Shown: one piece after another, positions 9,118 through 17,399 of the stretch
Layout: every line of letters starts with the position of its first letter
How positions within the stretch are numbered: position 1 is the first letter of the stretch
NCBI GenBank assembly: GCA_902589505.1
Contig: CACITE010000001.1
Span: 85,531 to 149,530, forward strand
Length of the DNA stretch: 64,000 nt
From: an uncultured Pelagibacteraceae bacterium
GTDB lineage: Bacteria > Pseudomonadota > Alphaproteobacteria > Pelagibacterales > Pelagibacteraceae
Reading direction: 5' to 3'
Made by a program: the position numbers and the translations under genes
Notes under the pieces: model-generated
Database searches by the model: none
Told to the model about the DNA's origin: nothing
What the model saw: only the letters and a program-made list of their open reading frames with translations

Positions 9118-9676
9118 AATCACCTTGAGTATTAAAGCCCTTAATTATGTTTTGATCATTAATATCTAAGTTTAATATTTTATTTTTATTTAATTCTAAT
9201 ACCTTTTTGGCACCAGCATCACCTGTAATATTCATGATTTTTTCTTTCATTGATTTATCAAATAGAACAGGATTTCCTTGTTGTCCCTTGTAAGTTGGAA
9301 TAATTATTTCCTTTTTATCTTTAGATTTAATTAGTTGATTATAAATATCTGGACTTACCATTGGCATATCAGCCAAGCATATGAAGAAAGCTTGTGTTTT
9401 TTCAGATAAATTATTTAGTCCAGTTTTAATAGAAGAGGCCATTCCACTTTCAAAATTTTTATTAAAAACACATTTTATCTTCTCATTTTTTTCAATTAGT
9501 TTTTCAATAATTTCTTTTTGGTGACCAAGTACAATAATCAATTCGTCAATGGAGCTGGTTAAAATGTTTTTTACTGAGAGTTTTATTAGAGGAATGTCTT
9601 GTATTTCTTTGGTTAATTTGTTTTCACCATTCATTCTCTTAGATTGACCGGCGGCTAATAAAATAGCTGAAATCAT
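9104..9676 (-). CDS. mocA: MocA-like molybdenum cofactor nucleotidyltransferase
   Basis: 190-residue NTP-transferase with the '[19 protein letters not shown]' nucleotide-binding signature at the N-terminus, '[10 protein letters not shown]' and the metal-binding 'ICLADMPMV'. It would attach CMP to molybdopterin, the MCD form used by xanthine-oxidase/CO-dehydrogenase family enzymes, and so serves the CoxSLM cluster just upstream. The start codon directly abuts the XdhC stop (shared base 9676). A MobA-type GMP transferase is less likely given the neighbours. Confidence 0.82.
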   Translation of the reverse strand: MISAILLAAGQSKRMNGENKLTKEIQDIPLIKLSVKNILTSSIDELIIVLGHQKEIIEKLIEKNEKIKCVFNKNFESGMASSIKTGLNNLSEKTQAFFICLADMPMVSPDIYNQLIKSKDKKEIIIPTYKGQQGNPVLFDKSMKEKIMNITGDAGAKKVLELNKNKILNLDINDQNIIKGFNTQGDFNSL

Positions 9677-10356
9677 TATTTTTTGTAAACTTCTGAAACT
9701 AGTTGAGCAATAATTGACAAGGCTATTTCTGGAGCTGATTTTCCTCCTAACTTAATACCAATAGGACCAAAAATTTTATTGATTTGTGCATCATTAAATC
9801 CAGCCTCTTTAAGTCGCGCGCATCTATTGGCGTGAGTTTTTTTACTCCCAAGAGCTCCGATATAAAAAAATTTGTTTTTTAATGCATGTTGAAGAGCAGG
9901 GTCATCAATTTTAGGATCGTGAGTTAAGGCAATCAAAGCAGTATTTTGATCCGTTTTTATTTCTTCAAAAGCTTCTTTGGGCCATTTATTTATTATCTTA
10001 ATATTTGGAAATCTCTGTTCTGATGCAAAGTATCCCCTAGGATCAATAATTGAAATTTCAAAATTTAAACTTTTTGCAAAATTTACTAAATACTGAGCAA
10101 TATGAACAGCTCCAACAATTATAACATTTATTGGACGAATATAGGTTTCAACAAAGATATTTGTTCCATCTATAATACCATTCTTTTTTTTATCAAATTG
10201 AGAAATTATTTTTTCTTTGTATTTTTCAAAATTTTTATCTATGGGTTTTTCTTTTTCAAAAACACAGCTCTCTCCATTTTCAAGATCAGTAATGATTGCA
10301 AATTCTATCTTCTTTTCTTTTTTTTCAATAATTTCTTTAAGCAATTGTTTTTTCAT
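9676..10356 (-). CDS. XdhC family molybdenum hydroxylase maturation protein, C-terminal (Rossmann) part
   Basis: 226 residues. The C-terminal Rossmann region is clear: 'NVIIVGAVHIAQYLVNFAKSLNFEI', 'IDPRGYFAS', 'ALIALTHDPKIDDPAL', 'YIGALGSKKTHANRCARL' and 'GPIGIKLGGKSAPEIALSI'. XdhC-type chaperones bind the Mo cofactor, promote its sulfuration and insert it into the large subunit. In many alphaproteobacteria this part and the CoxI-type N-terminal domain are separate proteins, as here; the partner is at 10893-11222. Its ATGA start overlaps the thermonuclease stop. Confidence 0.85.
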   Translation of the reverse strand: MKKQLLKEIIEKKEKKIEFAIITDLENGESCVFEKEKPIDKNFEKYKEKIISQFDKKKNGIIDGTNIFVETYIRPINVIIVGAVHIAQYLVNFAKSLNFEISIIDPRGYFASEQRFPNIKIINKWPKEAFEEIKTDQNTALIALTHDPKIDDPALQHALKNKFFYIGALGSKKTHANRCARLKEAGFNDAQINKIFGPIGIKLGGKSAPEIALSIIAQLVSEVYKK

Positions 10357-10808
10357 GATGTCTTCCTAAAGTCCCATGGATATTGAAATGTCATCGCCCA
10401 CATCCCTAGTTTGTTTGCTTTTGCAAACTCTTCATCTTTAATAAATTTTTTTGAATACTTTCGGTATGCAAAGGCATAACCGCTTCGCACTAGAAACTTT
10501 GATAAACTTTCACCGTTCACGAAGCATTCAGCTAACGTTCGTTTATATACATCTTTTCCCTCGCCGATGCATTCGATTGTTGCGTTACCGATCTTTTCTG
10601 CTAACAACCTCTTTGCAGTCATGCCGCATGGTACTTCCTGATCGTCTTTGAGACAAGTCTGTTTTAATTCAGGTGTATCGATGCCTGAAAAGCGTATCTT
10701 CTCACCATTTAAAATAATGGTATCACCATCAATAATTTTTAAATTATCGGCAAAACTAATGTTGCAAGTTAAAAGTCCTAGTATCAATATTCCTAGAAGT
10801 TTTTTCAT
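10353..10808 (-). CDS. Secreted thermonuclease-family (SNase-like) protein
   Basis: About 151 residues from the internal ATG at 10808 (MKKLLGILILGLLTCN-ISFA), which gives a clean signal peptide; an in-frame upstream ATG would put ten polar residues before it. The SNase fold follows with all catalytic elements: 'IIDGDTI' Asp, 'KIRFSGIDTPE' (Arg, Asp, Glu) and 'DVYKRTLAE' Arg. Extra Cys residues may form disulfides in the periplasm. It would cut DNA/RNA outside the cytoplasm. It is translationally coupled (4-bp overlap) to an XdhC gene with no obvious functional relation. Confidence 0.85.
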   Translation of the reverse strand: MKKLLGILILGLLTCNISFADNLKIIDGDTIILNGEKIRFSGIDTPELKQTCLKDDQEVPCGMTAKRLLAEKIGNATIECIGEGKDVYKRTLAECFVNGESLSKFLVRSGYAFAYRKYSKKFIKDEEFAKANKLGMWAMTFQYPWDFRKTS

Positions 10809-10892
10809 GAACACAATTTTCGCAGTTTTTATTTGCAAAGTCTACGAACACATCCTGAACACATTACTTGGGTTTAGGATAATTTTCCTTCA

Positions 10893-11222
10893 TTAATTAA
10901 TTTGTTCTAAAAAAATAGCAATTTCCCCGCCGCAAGCTAAACCTACTTCCCATGCGCTTTCATTTGACACTCTAAATTCTATTTTTTTGAAAGGTTTGTT
11001 TTCTTTTATTAATCCTAAACATTCTCTAACTACTGCTGTTTCTACGCAACCTCCCGACACAGAACCTGAAAAATCTCCTTTATCGTTGACAATCATTCTG
11101 CTCCCAACTTGTCTTGGAGATGAACCCCAAGTTTGAATTACGGTAGCTAAAACAACATTTCGTTTTGCAAAAATCCAATCTTTAGCTTCTTCTAGAATCT
11201 TTTCATCAAATGAATTTTTCAT
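10893..11222 (-). CDS. XdhC/CoxI N-terminal domain protein
   Basis: 109 residues matching the short XdhC_CoxI domain: 'RNVVLATVIQTWGSSPRQVGSRMIV', 'GDFSGSVSGGCVETAVVREC' and 'GLACGGEIAIFLE'. The conserved Cys residues in SGGCVE and ACGG fit a cofactor-handling role. With the separate Rossmann-domain protein at 9676-10356 it forms a two-piece XdhC that matures the CoxL-type enzyme encoded just upstream (22 bp from coxM). It is complete, not a truncation; the family commonly exists as a ~110-residue protein. Confidence 0.83.
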   Translation of the reverse strand: MKNSFDEKILEEAKDWIFAKRNVVLATVIQTWGSSPRQVGSRMIVNDKGDFSGSVSGGCVETAVVRECLGLIKENKPFKKIEFRVSNESAWEVGLACGGEIAIFLEQIN

Positions 11223-11244
11223 TTGAGACAGTGTAAATCAAAAA

Positions 11245-12030
11245 TTAGCAGCTAGATACTGCTTTTCTGGCCATAGATTTAATAATGTGCGCTCTATATT
11301 CAGCAGATGCATGTATATCAGAGTTAAGTCCTTTGTCTGAAACGGTTGCTTTGTCTACGGCAGAAGGCGAAAAATTATTTAATAGTACACTTTCAAGTTC
11401 TTTAGATCTAAAAACAGAGCTAGCAGCTCCAGTAACAGCAACCCTAACCCCATCTTTTTGCTTAGCAACAAAAACACCCACCAGAGCATATCTTGATGCT
11501 GGGTTTGGAAATTTTGCATAAGCTGATTTTTCTGGAACCTCAAACTCAACTGATTCTATCAATTCCCCTTTTTTTAAATCAGTTTCAAACATACCTTTAA
11601 AAAATTTATCTGCTGCAATTTTTCTTTTATTCGTGTGTATTGTTGCTTTTAAAGCTAAACATGCAGAAGGATAATCCGCAGCCGGATCATTATTAGCTAT
11701 TGAACCACCGATAGTTCCTCTATTTCTTACTTGAGGATCACCAATGCCATCAGCAAGAATAGCAAGAGATGGAATAGATTTGCCGACTTCTTTTGAAGCA
11801 GCCACAGCAGCATGTGTAGTAGCAGCACCAATTCTTATTGATTTACTAGAAACTTTAATGCCTGAAAGGCTTTTAATTTTTTTTATATTTATAAGATGTG
11901 TATATGCGGCTAAACGAAGTTTCATTGCAGGTAAAATAGACATTCCTCCTGCTAAAAATGTTGCTCTTCCAGAAGCTAATTTAGATGCTTCTTTTGTATT
12001 TGATGCTGATTTAAAATTAAAATTTTTCAT
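11245..12030 (-). CDS. coxM: Molybdenum hydroxylase FAD-binding medium subunit (CoxM-like)
   Basis: 261 residues. It carries the two FAD-binding loops of the CoxM/CutM family: 'FLAGGMSILPAMKLR' (about 27-41) and 'RNRGTIGGSIANNDPAADYPS' (about 103-123), then the C-terminal CO-dehydrogenase flavoprotein domain ('ARKAV' end). It takes electrons from the 2Fe-2S subunit to FAD and on to the respiratory chain. It starts 3 bp after the coxL stop, so the complex is encoded as S-L-M in one operon. Confidence 0.88.
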   Translation of the reverse strand: MKNFNFKSASNTKEASKLASGRATFLAGGMSILPAMKLRLAAYTHLINIKKIKSLSGIKVSSKSIRIGAATTHAAVAASKEVGKSIPSLAILADGIGDPQVRNRGTIGGSIANNDPAADYPSACLALKATIHTNKRKIAADKFFKGMFETDLKKGELIESVEFEVPEKSAYAKFPNPASRYALVGVFVAKQKDGVRVAVTGAASSVFRSKELESVLLNNFSPSAVDKATVSDKGLNSDIHASAEYRAHIIKSMARKAVSSC

Positions 12031-12033
12031 ATT

Positions 12034-14406
12034 TTAGGCCGCTGCTTTCTTAGAGCCGTTTTTTTTTAAAGCTTTCCAAACTTTTTCAGCCGTTGCAGGC
12101 ATTGAGACATCTGTTCCAACAGCATCAATTACTGCATTCATTACAGCCGCGGGTGCAGCAATTGTTCCTGCCTCACCGCATCCTTTGACACCCAACGGGT
12201 TAGAAGTTGCGGGTGTACAAGTGTAATCAAGTTTAATTTGAGGAAAATTATCAGCTCTTGGCATCGTATAATCCATGTATGATGCAGATGTTAACTGACC
12301 TGATTCATCATAATTCGCATTCTCATATAAAGCTTGTCCAACTCCTTGAGCTATGCCTCCATATACTTGGCCTTCAACAATCAGAGGATTTATAATTGTT
12401 CCAAAATCATCTACCACGGTGTATTTAACTAATTTCGTTTCTCCTGTTTCTTCATCAACTTCTACTTCGCAAATATGAGTACCTGAAGGAAATGAAAAGT
12501 TAGAAGGGTCAAAAAAAGAAGTTTCGACCAAACCTGGCTCTACTCCTTCTGGAAGAGGAGATTTAATATCTCCGAATGATCCTGGTAAGTAACAAGCAAA
12601 AGCTATTTCTCCAATTGTTTTCTTTTTATTTGAATTTTTTAATATAAATTCACCAGCTTTAAAATCTATATCTTCTGGTTTTCCTTCAAGCATTTTTGCT
12701 GCTACTTTTTTGCCTTTTGCAATAATTTTATCACATGCTTTAACAATAGCTGTTCCTCCAACCGCAAGCGATCTTGAGCCGTAAGTTCCCATTCCAAAAG
12801 GACCTTTATCTGTATCTCCGTGAACAATATCTATATTTTCAATAGCAACACCTAACTTGTCACTAACAATTTGAGCAAATGTTGTATCATGGCCTTGTCC
12901 ATGAGCATGTGCTCCAGTGAAAACTGAAATATTCCCTGTAGCGTTAAATCTTATTTCAGCCGATTCCCATAAACCTACTCCAGAGCCAATTGACATTACT
13001 ACAGCAGATGGCGCAACCCCGCATGCTTCAAAATAGGAAGAGAATCCTATACCTCTTAACTTCCCTTTTTTTGCGGATTGTGATCTTCTATTTTCAAAAT
13101 TTTTATAATCAGCTAATTCTATTGCTTTATCTAAATGGGCATTGTAGTCACCTGAATCAATATTATGTACTAAACATTGTTGGTGTGGAAATTTTTTAAT
13201 AAAGTTTTTCTTTCTAAACTCTGCCTGATCCATCCCAATTTCTTTTGCAGCCTTTGTCACAATTCTTTCAATTACATATGTCGCTTCTGGTCTGCCAGCT
13301 CCCCTGTAAGCATCAGTTGGTGCTGTATTTGTATAGACACCTTTTACAGTACAACATGCTACAGGAATATCGTAAATTCCTAAAACCAAAGGTGCATATA
13401 AATATGTTGGTGTGACAGCAGCTAAAACTAAAGAATAAGCTCCTAAATTTGCAATAGTATCAACTTTTAAACCTGTTATCTTTCCATCATTGCTAAGTGC
13501 TAGCTCTGCGTGGGTAATATGATCCCTACCATGGTTATCAGACATAAATGATTCACTTCTTTCAGCAACCCATTTAACTGGTCTTCCAATTTTTTTTGAA
13601 GCATAAGCTACTACGACATCTTCTGCATAAACATTAATTTTTGACCCAAAACCTCCACCTACATCAGGAGACACAATTCTAAATTTGTGTTCTGGGTGTA
13701 CAGCGTTAAAAGCTGACATAATTAATCTATCCAAATGTGGATTTTGGCTTGCTGTATATAATGTTAATTCATCTGAAGAAGTATTGTAGTCACCGATGGC
13801 AGCTCTTGGTTCCATAGCATTTGGTATCAATCTGTTATTTACTAGATCAATTTTAACAATTTTATCAGCTTTAGAAAAAGCTTCATCAGTTTTTCCTTTA
13901 TCACCTAACAAGAAATCAAAAGATAAATTATTATCAATCCCCTCATGTATATTTTCAGATCCTGTTGCTTCACTTGTTTTTATAACTGCTTTTTGTAATT
14001 TGTAATTTACATTTACAAGTTCAGCAGCATTTTTTGCTTGTTCAAGTGTTTCTGCAATAACAACAGCAATATGGTCACCAACAAAATTTACAGAGTCTTT
14101 TGCTAAAACAGGGTGAGGAGGACATTTCATATCTTTCCCATCTTGACTTACAATTTTCCAGCCACAGATTAACCCACCAATTTTATCCTTAACAACACAG
14201 TCTCCTGTGAAGATGTCTATTACTCCAGGAGCTTTCATAGCTTTTGAATGATCAACTTTAGTAATTTTAGCTCTAGCATGTGGTGATCTTACAAAATAGG
14301 CGTAAGTTTGATTTGGAAGATTAATATCTGCTGTGTATCTACCTTTGCCAGTTAGGAATTTTTTATCTTCTTTTCTTTCTAATTTCGCTCCAATTAAGTT
14401 TGCCAT
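12034..14406 (-). CDS. coxL: Molybdenum hydroxylase large subunit, form II CoxL-like
   Basis: 790 residues of the xanthine-oxidase/CO-dehydrogenase large-subunit family binding the Mo-MCD cofactor. The active-site loop reads AYRGAGR at residues 366-372. This is the form II signature, not the AYxCSFR loop of proven aerobic CO dehydrogenase (form I). Other elements: 'LTGKGRYTADI' at the N-terminus, 'PDVGGGFGSK', 'GAHAHGQGHDTTFAQI' and 'GVKGCGEAGTIAAPAAV' with the near-C-terminal catalytic Glu. The substrate is therefore open: CO, an aldehyde or an N-heterocycle. It forms a complex with CoxS and CoxM. Confidence 0.87.
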   Translation of the reverse strand: MANLIGAKLERKEDKKFLTGKGRYTADINLPNQTYAYFVRSPHARAKITKVDHSKAMKAPGVIDIFTGDCVVKDKIGGLICGWKIVSQDGKDMKCPPHPVLAKDSVNFVGDHIAVVIAETLEQAKNAAELVNVNYKLQKAVIKTSEATGSENIHEGIDNNLSFDFLLGDKGKTDEAFSKADKIVKIDLVNNRLIPNAMEPRAAIGDYNTSSDELTLYTASQNPHLDRLIMSAFNAVHPEHKFRIVSPDVGGGFGSKINVYAEDVVVAYASKKIGRPVKWVAERSESFMSDNHGRDHITHAELALSNDGKITGLKVDTIANLGAYSLVLAAVTPTYLYAPLVLGIYDIPVACCTVKGVYTNTAPTDAYRGAGRPEATYVIERIVTKAAKEIGMDQAEFRKKNFIKKFPHQQCLVHNIDSGDYNAHLDKAIELADYKNFENRRSQSAKKGKLRGIGFSSYFEACGVAPSAVVMSIGSGVGLWESAEIRFNATGNISVFTGAHAHGQGHDTTFAQIVSDKLGVAIENIDIVHGDTDKGPFGMGTYGSRSLAVGGTAIVKACDKIIAKGKKVAAKMLEGKPEDIDFKAGEFILKNSNKKKTIGEIAFACYLPGSFGDIKSPLPEGVEPGLVETSFFDPSNFSFPSGTHICEVEVDEETGETKLVKYTVVDDFGTIINPLIVEGQVYGGIAQGVGQALYENANYDESGQLTSASYMDYTMPRADNFPQIKLDYTCTPATSNPLGVKGCGEAGTIAAPAAVMNAVIDAVGTDVSMPATAEKVWKALKKNGSKKAAA

Positions 14407-14414
14407 AATTTTCC

Positions 14415-14876
14415 TTACATTTTTGAGGCTGCATCTTTAACAGCAGCTACGATACCCTGATAGCCTGTGCAGCGACATATATTACCCTCTAACCAGTCTC
14501 TTATTTCTTGTTCACTTGGATTTTTGTTTTTTTGCAAAAGATCAATAGCACTCATAACCATACCTGGTGTACAAAAACCACACTGCAAACCGTGATGCTT
14601 TTTGAAAGCTTCTTGCATAGAATGCATTTTTCCATTTTTTGCAATTCCTTCAATAGTTGTTATTTCGCTGCCGTTACAGTCTGCTACTAAAGTTGTACAA
14701 CTTTTTATCGAATTACCATCCATATGGACCACACAAGCTCCGCATTGAGAAGTGTCACATCCCACATGTGTTCCAGTTAAAGATAATTTGTCTCTTAAAA
14801 AATCCGACAAAAGCGTATTGTCAGAAACCTCTTTTGAAATTTTTTTTCCGTTAACACTAAGCTCTATTACTGCCAT
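14415..14876 (-). CDS. coxS: Molybdenum hydroxylase 2Fe-2S small subunit (CoxS-like)
   Basis: I take the start at 14876 ([12 protein letters not shown]), preceded by a run of seven G on the coding strand as Shine-Dalgarno, not the ORF start 15 codons upstream. The 153-residue protein has the plant-type ferredoxin cluster motif (CDTSQCGAC) and the C-terminal helical cluster motif (CGFCTP ... CRCTGY), covering both 2Fe-2S centres. It relays electrons from the Mo site in CoxL to FAD in CoxM. First of the S-L-M trio, 8 bp before coxL. Confidence 0.9.
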   Translation of the reverse strand: MAVIELSVNGKKISKEVSDNTLLSDFLRDKLSLTGTHVGCDTSQCGACVVHMDGNSIKSCTTLVADCNGSEITTIEGIAKNGKMHSMQEAFKKHHGLQCGFCTPGMVMSAIDLLQKNKNPSEQEIRDWLEGNICRCTGYQGIVAAVKDAASKM

Positions 14877-14945
14877 TATTACCCCCCCAAATAATACAAT
14901 AATTAATTTATTAGAACTCAATCAAAGGAATTGTTCAATGAGAAT

Positions 14946-15527
14946 TTAACGTGAAACAAAATAAAATATTACAACTATTAGTAGAATTAAAACAAAAATT
15001 GAGGAGTATAAGTACTTATTTAAAAAATTGGATTTAACTTCATTTACTCTTTTGTCATTAATAGTTTTGCCAGTTTCAAGAGATTTTTCCATTGGGGCAG
15101 CGATATCAGCAAAACGTCCAAAAAAATAATCAGACATCTTTTTTGCAACACCGCTTATAAGTCTTGATCCTAATTGTGCAATTTTTCCACCAACATCTAG
15201 ATTGACTTCATAATTAAGTGTTGTCACTCCATCTTTTTCTAACAGTTCTACATTTGCACTTCCGTTAGCAAATCCAACAGAAGATTGACCTTCTCCAGAA
15301 AGTGTATAGCTTCGATTTTCTTGTATATTTGAAAGTTTAACTTTTCCTGAAAAGGTAGCGTTCATAGGCCCAATTTGATTAGTTGCAGTTACGACAAAAG
15401 TAGTATCGTCTTCCTTATCAAAAGAATCGCACCCAGGAATACATTTTTTTAATACATCTGGATCATTGAGAGCTTTCCATGCTGCCTCTTTTCTAACATT
15501 CAGTTTATATGACCCACTAAGTTTCAT
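14946..15527 (-). CDS. coxG: CoxG-like SRPBCC protein with C-terminal membrane anchor
   Basis: 193 residues. It begins 'MKLSGSYKLNVRKEAAWKALNDPDVLKKCIPGCDSF', the signature of the CoxG (carbon monoxide dehydrogenase subunit G) family of SRPBCC lipid/ligand-binding folds. Residues about 170-190 form one hydrophobic helix (IFVLILLIVVIFYFV) ending in SR, a tail anchor. CoxG proteins are thought to recruit the Mo hydroxylase complex to the membrane. It heads the cox operon, 69 bp upstream of coxS, and diverges from the DUF1244 gene with 32 bp between starts. Confidence 0.85.
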   Translation of the reverse strand: MKLSGSYKLNVRKEAAWKALNDPDVLKKCIPGCDSFDKEDDTTFVVTATNQIGPMNATFSGKVKLSNIQENRSYTLSGEGQSSVGFANGSANVELLEKDGVTTLNYEVNLDVGGKIAQLGSRLISGVAKKMSDYFFGRFADIAAPMEKSLETGKTINDKRVNEVKSNFLNKYLYSSIFVLILLIVVIFYFVSR

Positions 15528-15559
15528 AATAAAAAAAATAGTATATAATAAATTCTACT

Positions 15560-15805
15560 ATGGACGACACTACAAAAGCAAAATTACAATCAGCCACTTT
15601 TGAAAGGCTGATTCACCATTTACGAGAGAGAAAAGATGTCCAAAATATTGATCTAATGGACCTCGCAGGCTTTTGCAGAAATTGTCTTTCTAAATGGTAT
15701 CGTGAAGAAGCTGAAAAAGAGGGAATAAAGATTTCAGATCCAGAGGCTAGAGAACATGTATACGGGATGTCCTATGAAGACTGGAAATCTAAATATCAAA
15801 AGTAA
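15560..15805 (+). CDS. DUF1244 family protein
   Basis: An 81-residue soluble protein matching the alphaproteobacterial DUF1244 family over its whole length: 'FERLIHHLRERKDVQNIDLMDLAGFCRNCLSKWY' followed by 'GMSYEDWKSKYQ'. The F-C-R-N-C-L Cys pair and the W-Y residues are the conserved features; the protein is all-helical by pattern. Function is unknown. It is a single-gene unit with a very short 5' region (32 bp to divergent coxG). Confidence 0.87.
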   Translation: MDDTTKAKLQSATFERLIHHLRERKDVQNIDLMDLAGFCRNCLSKWYREEAEKEGIKISDPEAREHVYGMSYEDWKSKYQK

Positions 15806-15818
15806 TTAATCTTATATA

Positions 15819-15965
15819 TTAATTCAGTATAAGAAACATAGCTAATAAAACCAAAAACATTAACACAATTGATCCAGCAGTGTAATATTTTTGGTGATTT
15901 AAAACTCTTATTTTTTCCTCTAATGATTTTTCCATTTCATCAGTATAATATTCTTTTCTTTTCAT
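15819..15965 (-). CDS. Small membrane protein of 48 residues (second of a coupled pair)
   Basis: Found by reading the minus strand. ATG at 15965, stop TAA at 15819. The N-terminal half is charged and helical (MKRKEYYTDEMEKSLEEKIR) and the C-terminal half is one membrane segment (SIVLMFLVLLAMFLILN) ending at the stop. Its ATG overlaps the TGA of the preceding small gene (ATGA), so it is probably translated by coupling. No family recognised. Coding is supported by the coupling and the clean membrane segment, not by homology. Confidence 0.5.
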   Translation of the reverse strand: MKRKEYYTDEMEKSLEEKIRVLNHQKYYTAGSIVLMFLVLLAMFLILN

Positions 15966-16111
15966 ATTTTATTAATAATCCTGGTTTTTATTGAATTGTC
16001 AATTTTAGATTCTTTAGTATTTTTTATGATTGGTAAAAATAATCCTAAAACATATAAAATTATTATGCCTAGTGAAACAATAATCATGGCCCTAACTGGA
16101 TTTATTTTCAT
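15962..16111 (-). CDS. Small membrane protein of 49 residues (first of a coupled pair)
   Basis: Minus-strand ORF, ATG at 16111, TGA at 15962. It begins MKINPVRAMI, then a membrane segment (MIIVSLGIIILYVLGLFLPII) and a basic tail (KTRIINK). The start is 6 bp after the moaB stop and the stop overlaps the next start, so moaB and the two small ORFs read as one tight operon. The pattern (one N-terminal, one C-terminal membrane helix) suggests a heteromeric small membrane pair. Function unknown. Confidence 0.5.
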   Translation of the reverse strand: MKINPVRAMIIVSLGIIILYVLGLFLPIIKNTKESKIDNSIKTRIINKI

Positions 16112-16117
16112 ATAAAT

Positions 16118-16618
16118 TTATTTTTCTTTTAGACGGGGAAGTAGTTCAACAAAATTGCATGGTTTATGGTTTATATCAAGTTGATATTTTAGAATTCCTT
16201 CCCAAGCGTCAGTTACTCCACCAGAAGATCCGGGTAAAGCAAAAATATATTTTCCATTAGATAACGCTGCGCAGGCACGTGATTGCATTGCTGAAGTTCC
16301 AATACTTTTGTAACTTAGCTCTCTAAATAATTCTCCAAAACCAGGGATTTGTTTATCAGCTATTTCATTTATAGCTTCGGGTGTAATATCTCTTCCAGTT
16401 AATCCAGTGCCGCCGGTAGTAATAATTACATCAATATCATTGTTTTTTGTCCAATCTAAAATAATTTTTTTAATTTTATCTTTTTCATCTTTAACTATTT
16501 TTCTATCAATCAATTTATGGTTTTGTTCCTTAATTTTTTTAACTAGTATTGCTCCAGATTTATCGGTATCAATTGTTCTGGTATCAGTGACAGTTAGTAG
16601 GGCTATATTTACTTGCAT
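16118..16618 (-). CDS. moaB: Molybdenum cofactor biosynthesis protein MoaB
   Basis: 166 residues, normal for MoaB/MogA. Motifs 'VNIALLTVTDTRTIDTDKSG', 'IDVIITTGGTGLTGRDITPEAI' (the molybdopterin-binding TGGTG loop) and 'FALPGSSGGVTDAWEGIL' are intact. It adenylates molybdopterin before metal insertion. It lies near the Mo hydroxylase genes, which depend on this cofactor. Two small membrane-protein genes follow in the same operon. Confidence 0.92.
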   Translation of the reverse strand: MQVNIALLTVTDTRTIDTDKSGAILVKKIKEQNHKLIDRKIVKDEKDKIKKIILDWTKNNDIDVIITTGGTGLTGRDITPEAINEIADKQIPGFGELFRELSYKSIGTSAMQSRACAALSNGKYIFALPGSSGGVTDAWEGILKYQLDINHKPCNFVELLPRLKEK

Positions 16619-16642
16619 TAATACTTAATAAAATAAATAATT

Positions 16643-17389
16643 ATGATTTTTTTAGCAATATTATTTTTAGTTACTTCAATACTTTATGCTAGTGTTGGTT
16701 TTGGAGGAGGGTCTACTTACTTAGCATTACTCTTGATTTGGGGCGTGCCTTATTTTATTTTTCCAATTATTGCGCTTTCTTGTAATATCATTGTAGTTTC
16801 TGGCAACTGCTATAATTATATAAGGGCCGGAAATTTAAATTTTAAACTTTTAATTCCTTATTTGATTGGATCTATACCTTTTGCATATATAGGTGGAACT
16901 ATATCTATAGAAAAAAGCCTATTTGAAATATTGCTTTTTTTTGTTTTGTCATCAGCAGGAATATTATTGTTATTAAATTTTGAATCTTATAATGACAAGG
17001 CAGAAAGCTATAAAAAAATCCCACTATTTTTTTCGATTAGCATCGGTGGGTTAATAGGTTTTATTTCAGGAGTTATTGGTATAGGAGGCGGTATTTTCTT
17101 AAGTCCAATCCTTTTTTTAATTAGAGCTGGAAAACCAAAACATATAGTCACTGCAGTTTCTTTGTTTATTCTAATAAATTCTATTTCTGGAATTGTTGGT
17201 CAGTTAACGAAACATTCGGTTTTAAGTGAAGTAATGCATTATTGGTATCTTTTATTTGCAGTATTAATAGGAGGTCAAATAGGAAATTTCTTAAATTTAA
17301 AAATATTTTCTACACGAATCTTAGCGCTAGTAACAGCAATATTAGTTATTTTTGTAGCAACAAGAATGGGACTAAAAATTTTTTTTTGA
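16643..17389 (+). CDS. TauE/SafE family sulfite/sulfonate exporter-type permease
   Basis: 248 residues, almost entirely membrane segments (about eight), with the two inverted glycine-rich family signatures 'SVGFGGGSTYLALLL' (about 17-31) and 'GVIGIGGGIFLSPILF' (about 146-161). TauE/SafE proteins export sulfite, sulfoacetate or other organic anions. In a cell that degrades taurine, sulfite disposal is a plausible role; this is inference from the window, not from the gene's immediate operon. It starts 24 bp from divergent moaB. Confidence 0.85.
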   Translation: MIFLAILFLVTSILYASVGFGGGSTYLALLLIWGVPYFIFPIIALSCNIIVVSGNCYNYIRAGNLNFKLLIPYLIGSIPFAYIGGTISIEKSLFEILLFFVLSSAGILLLLNFESYNDKAESYKKIPLFFSISIGGLIGFISGVIGIGGGIFLSPILFLIRAGKPKHIVTAVSLFILINSISGIVGQLTKHSVLSEVMHYWYLLFAVLIGGQIGNFLNLKIFSTRILALVTAILVIFVATRMGLKIFF

Positions 17390-17399
17390 TTATATGAAA

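Noticed and set aside
11744..12037. Plus-strand 97-codon ORF opposite coxM
   Set aside because: Antisense shadow of a well-supported FAD subunit gene; Ala/Pro-rich composition follows from the opposite strand.
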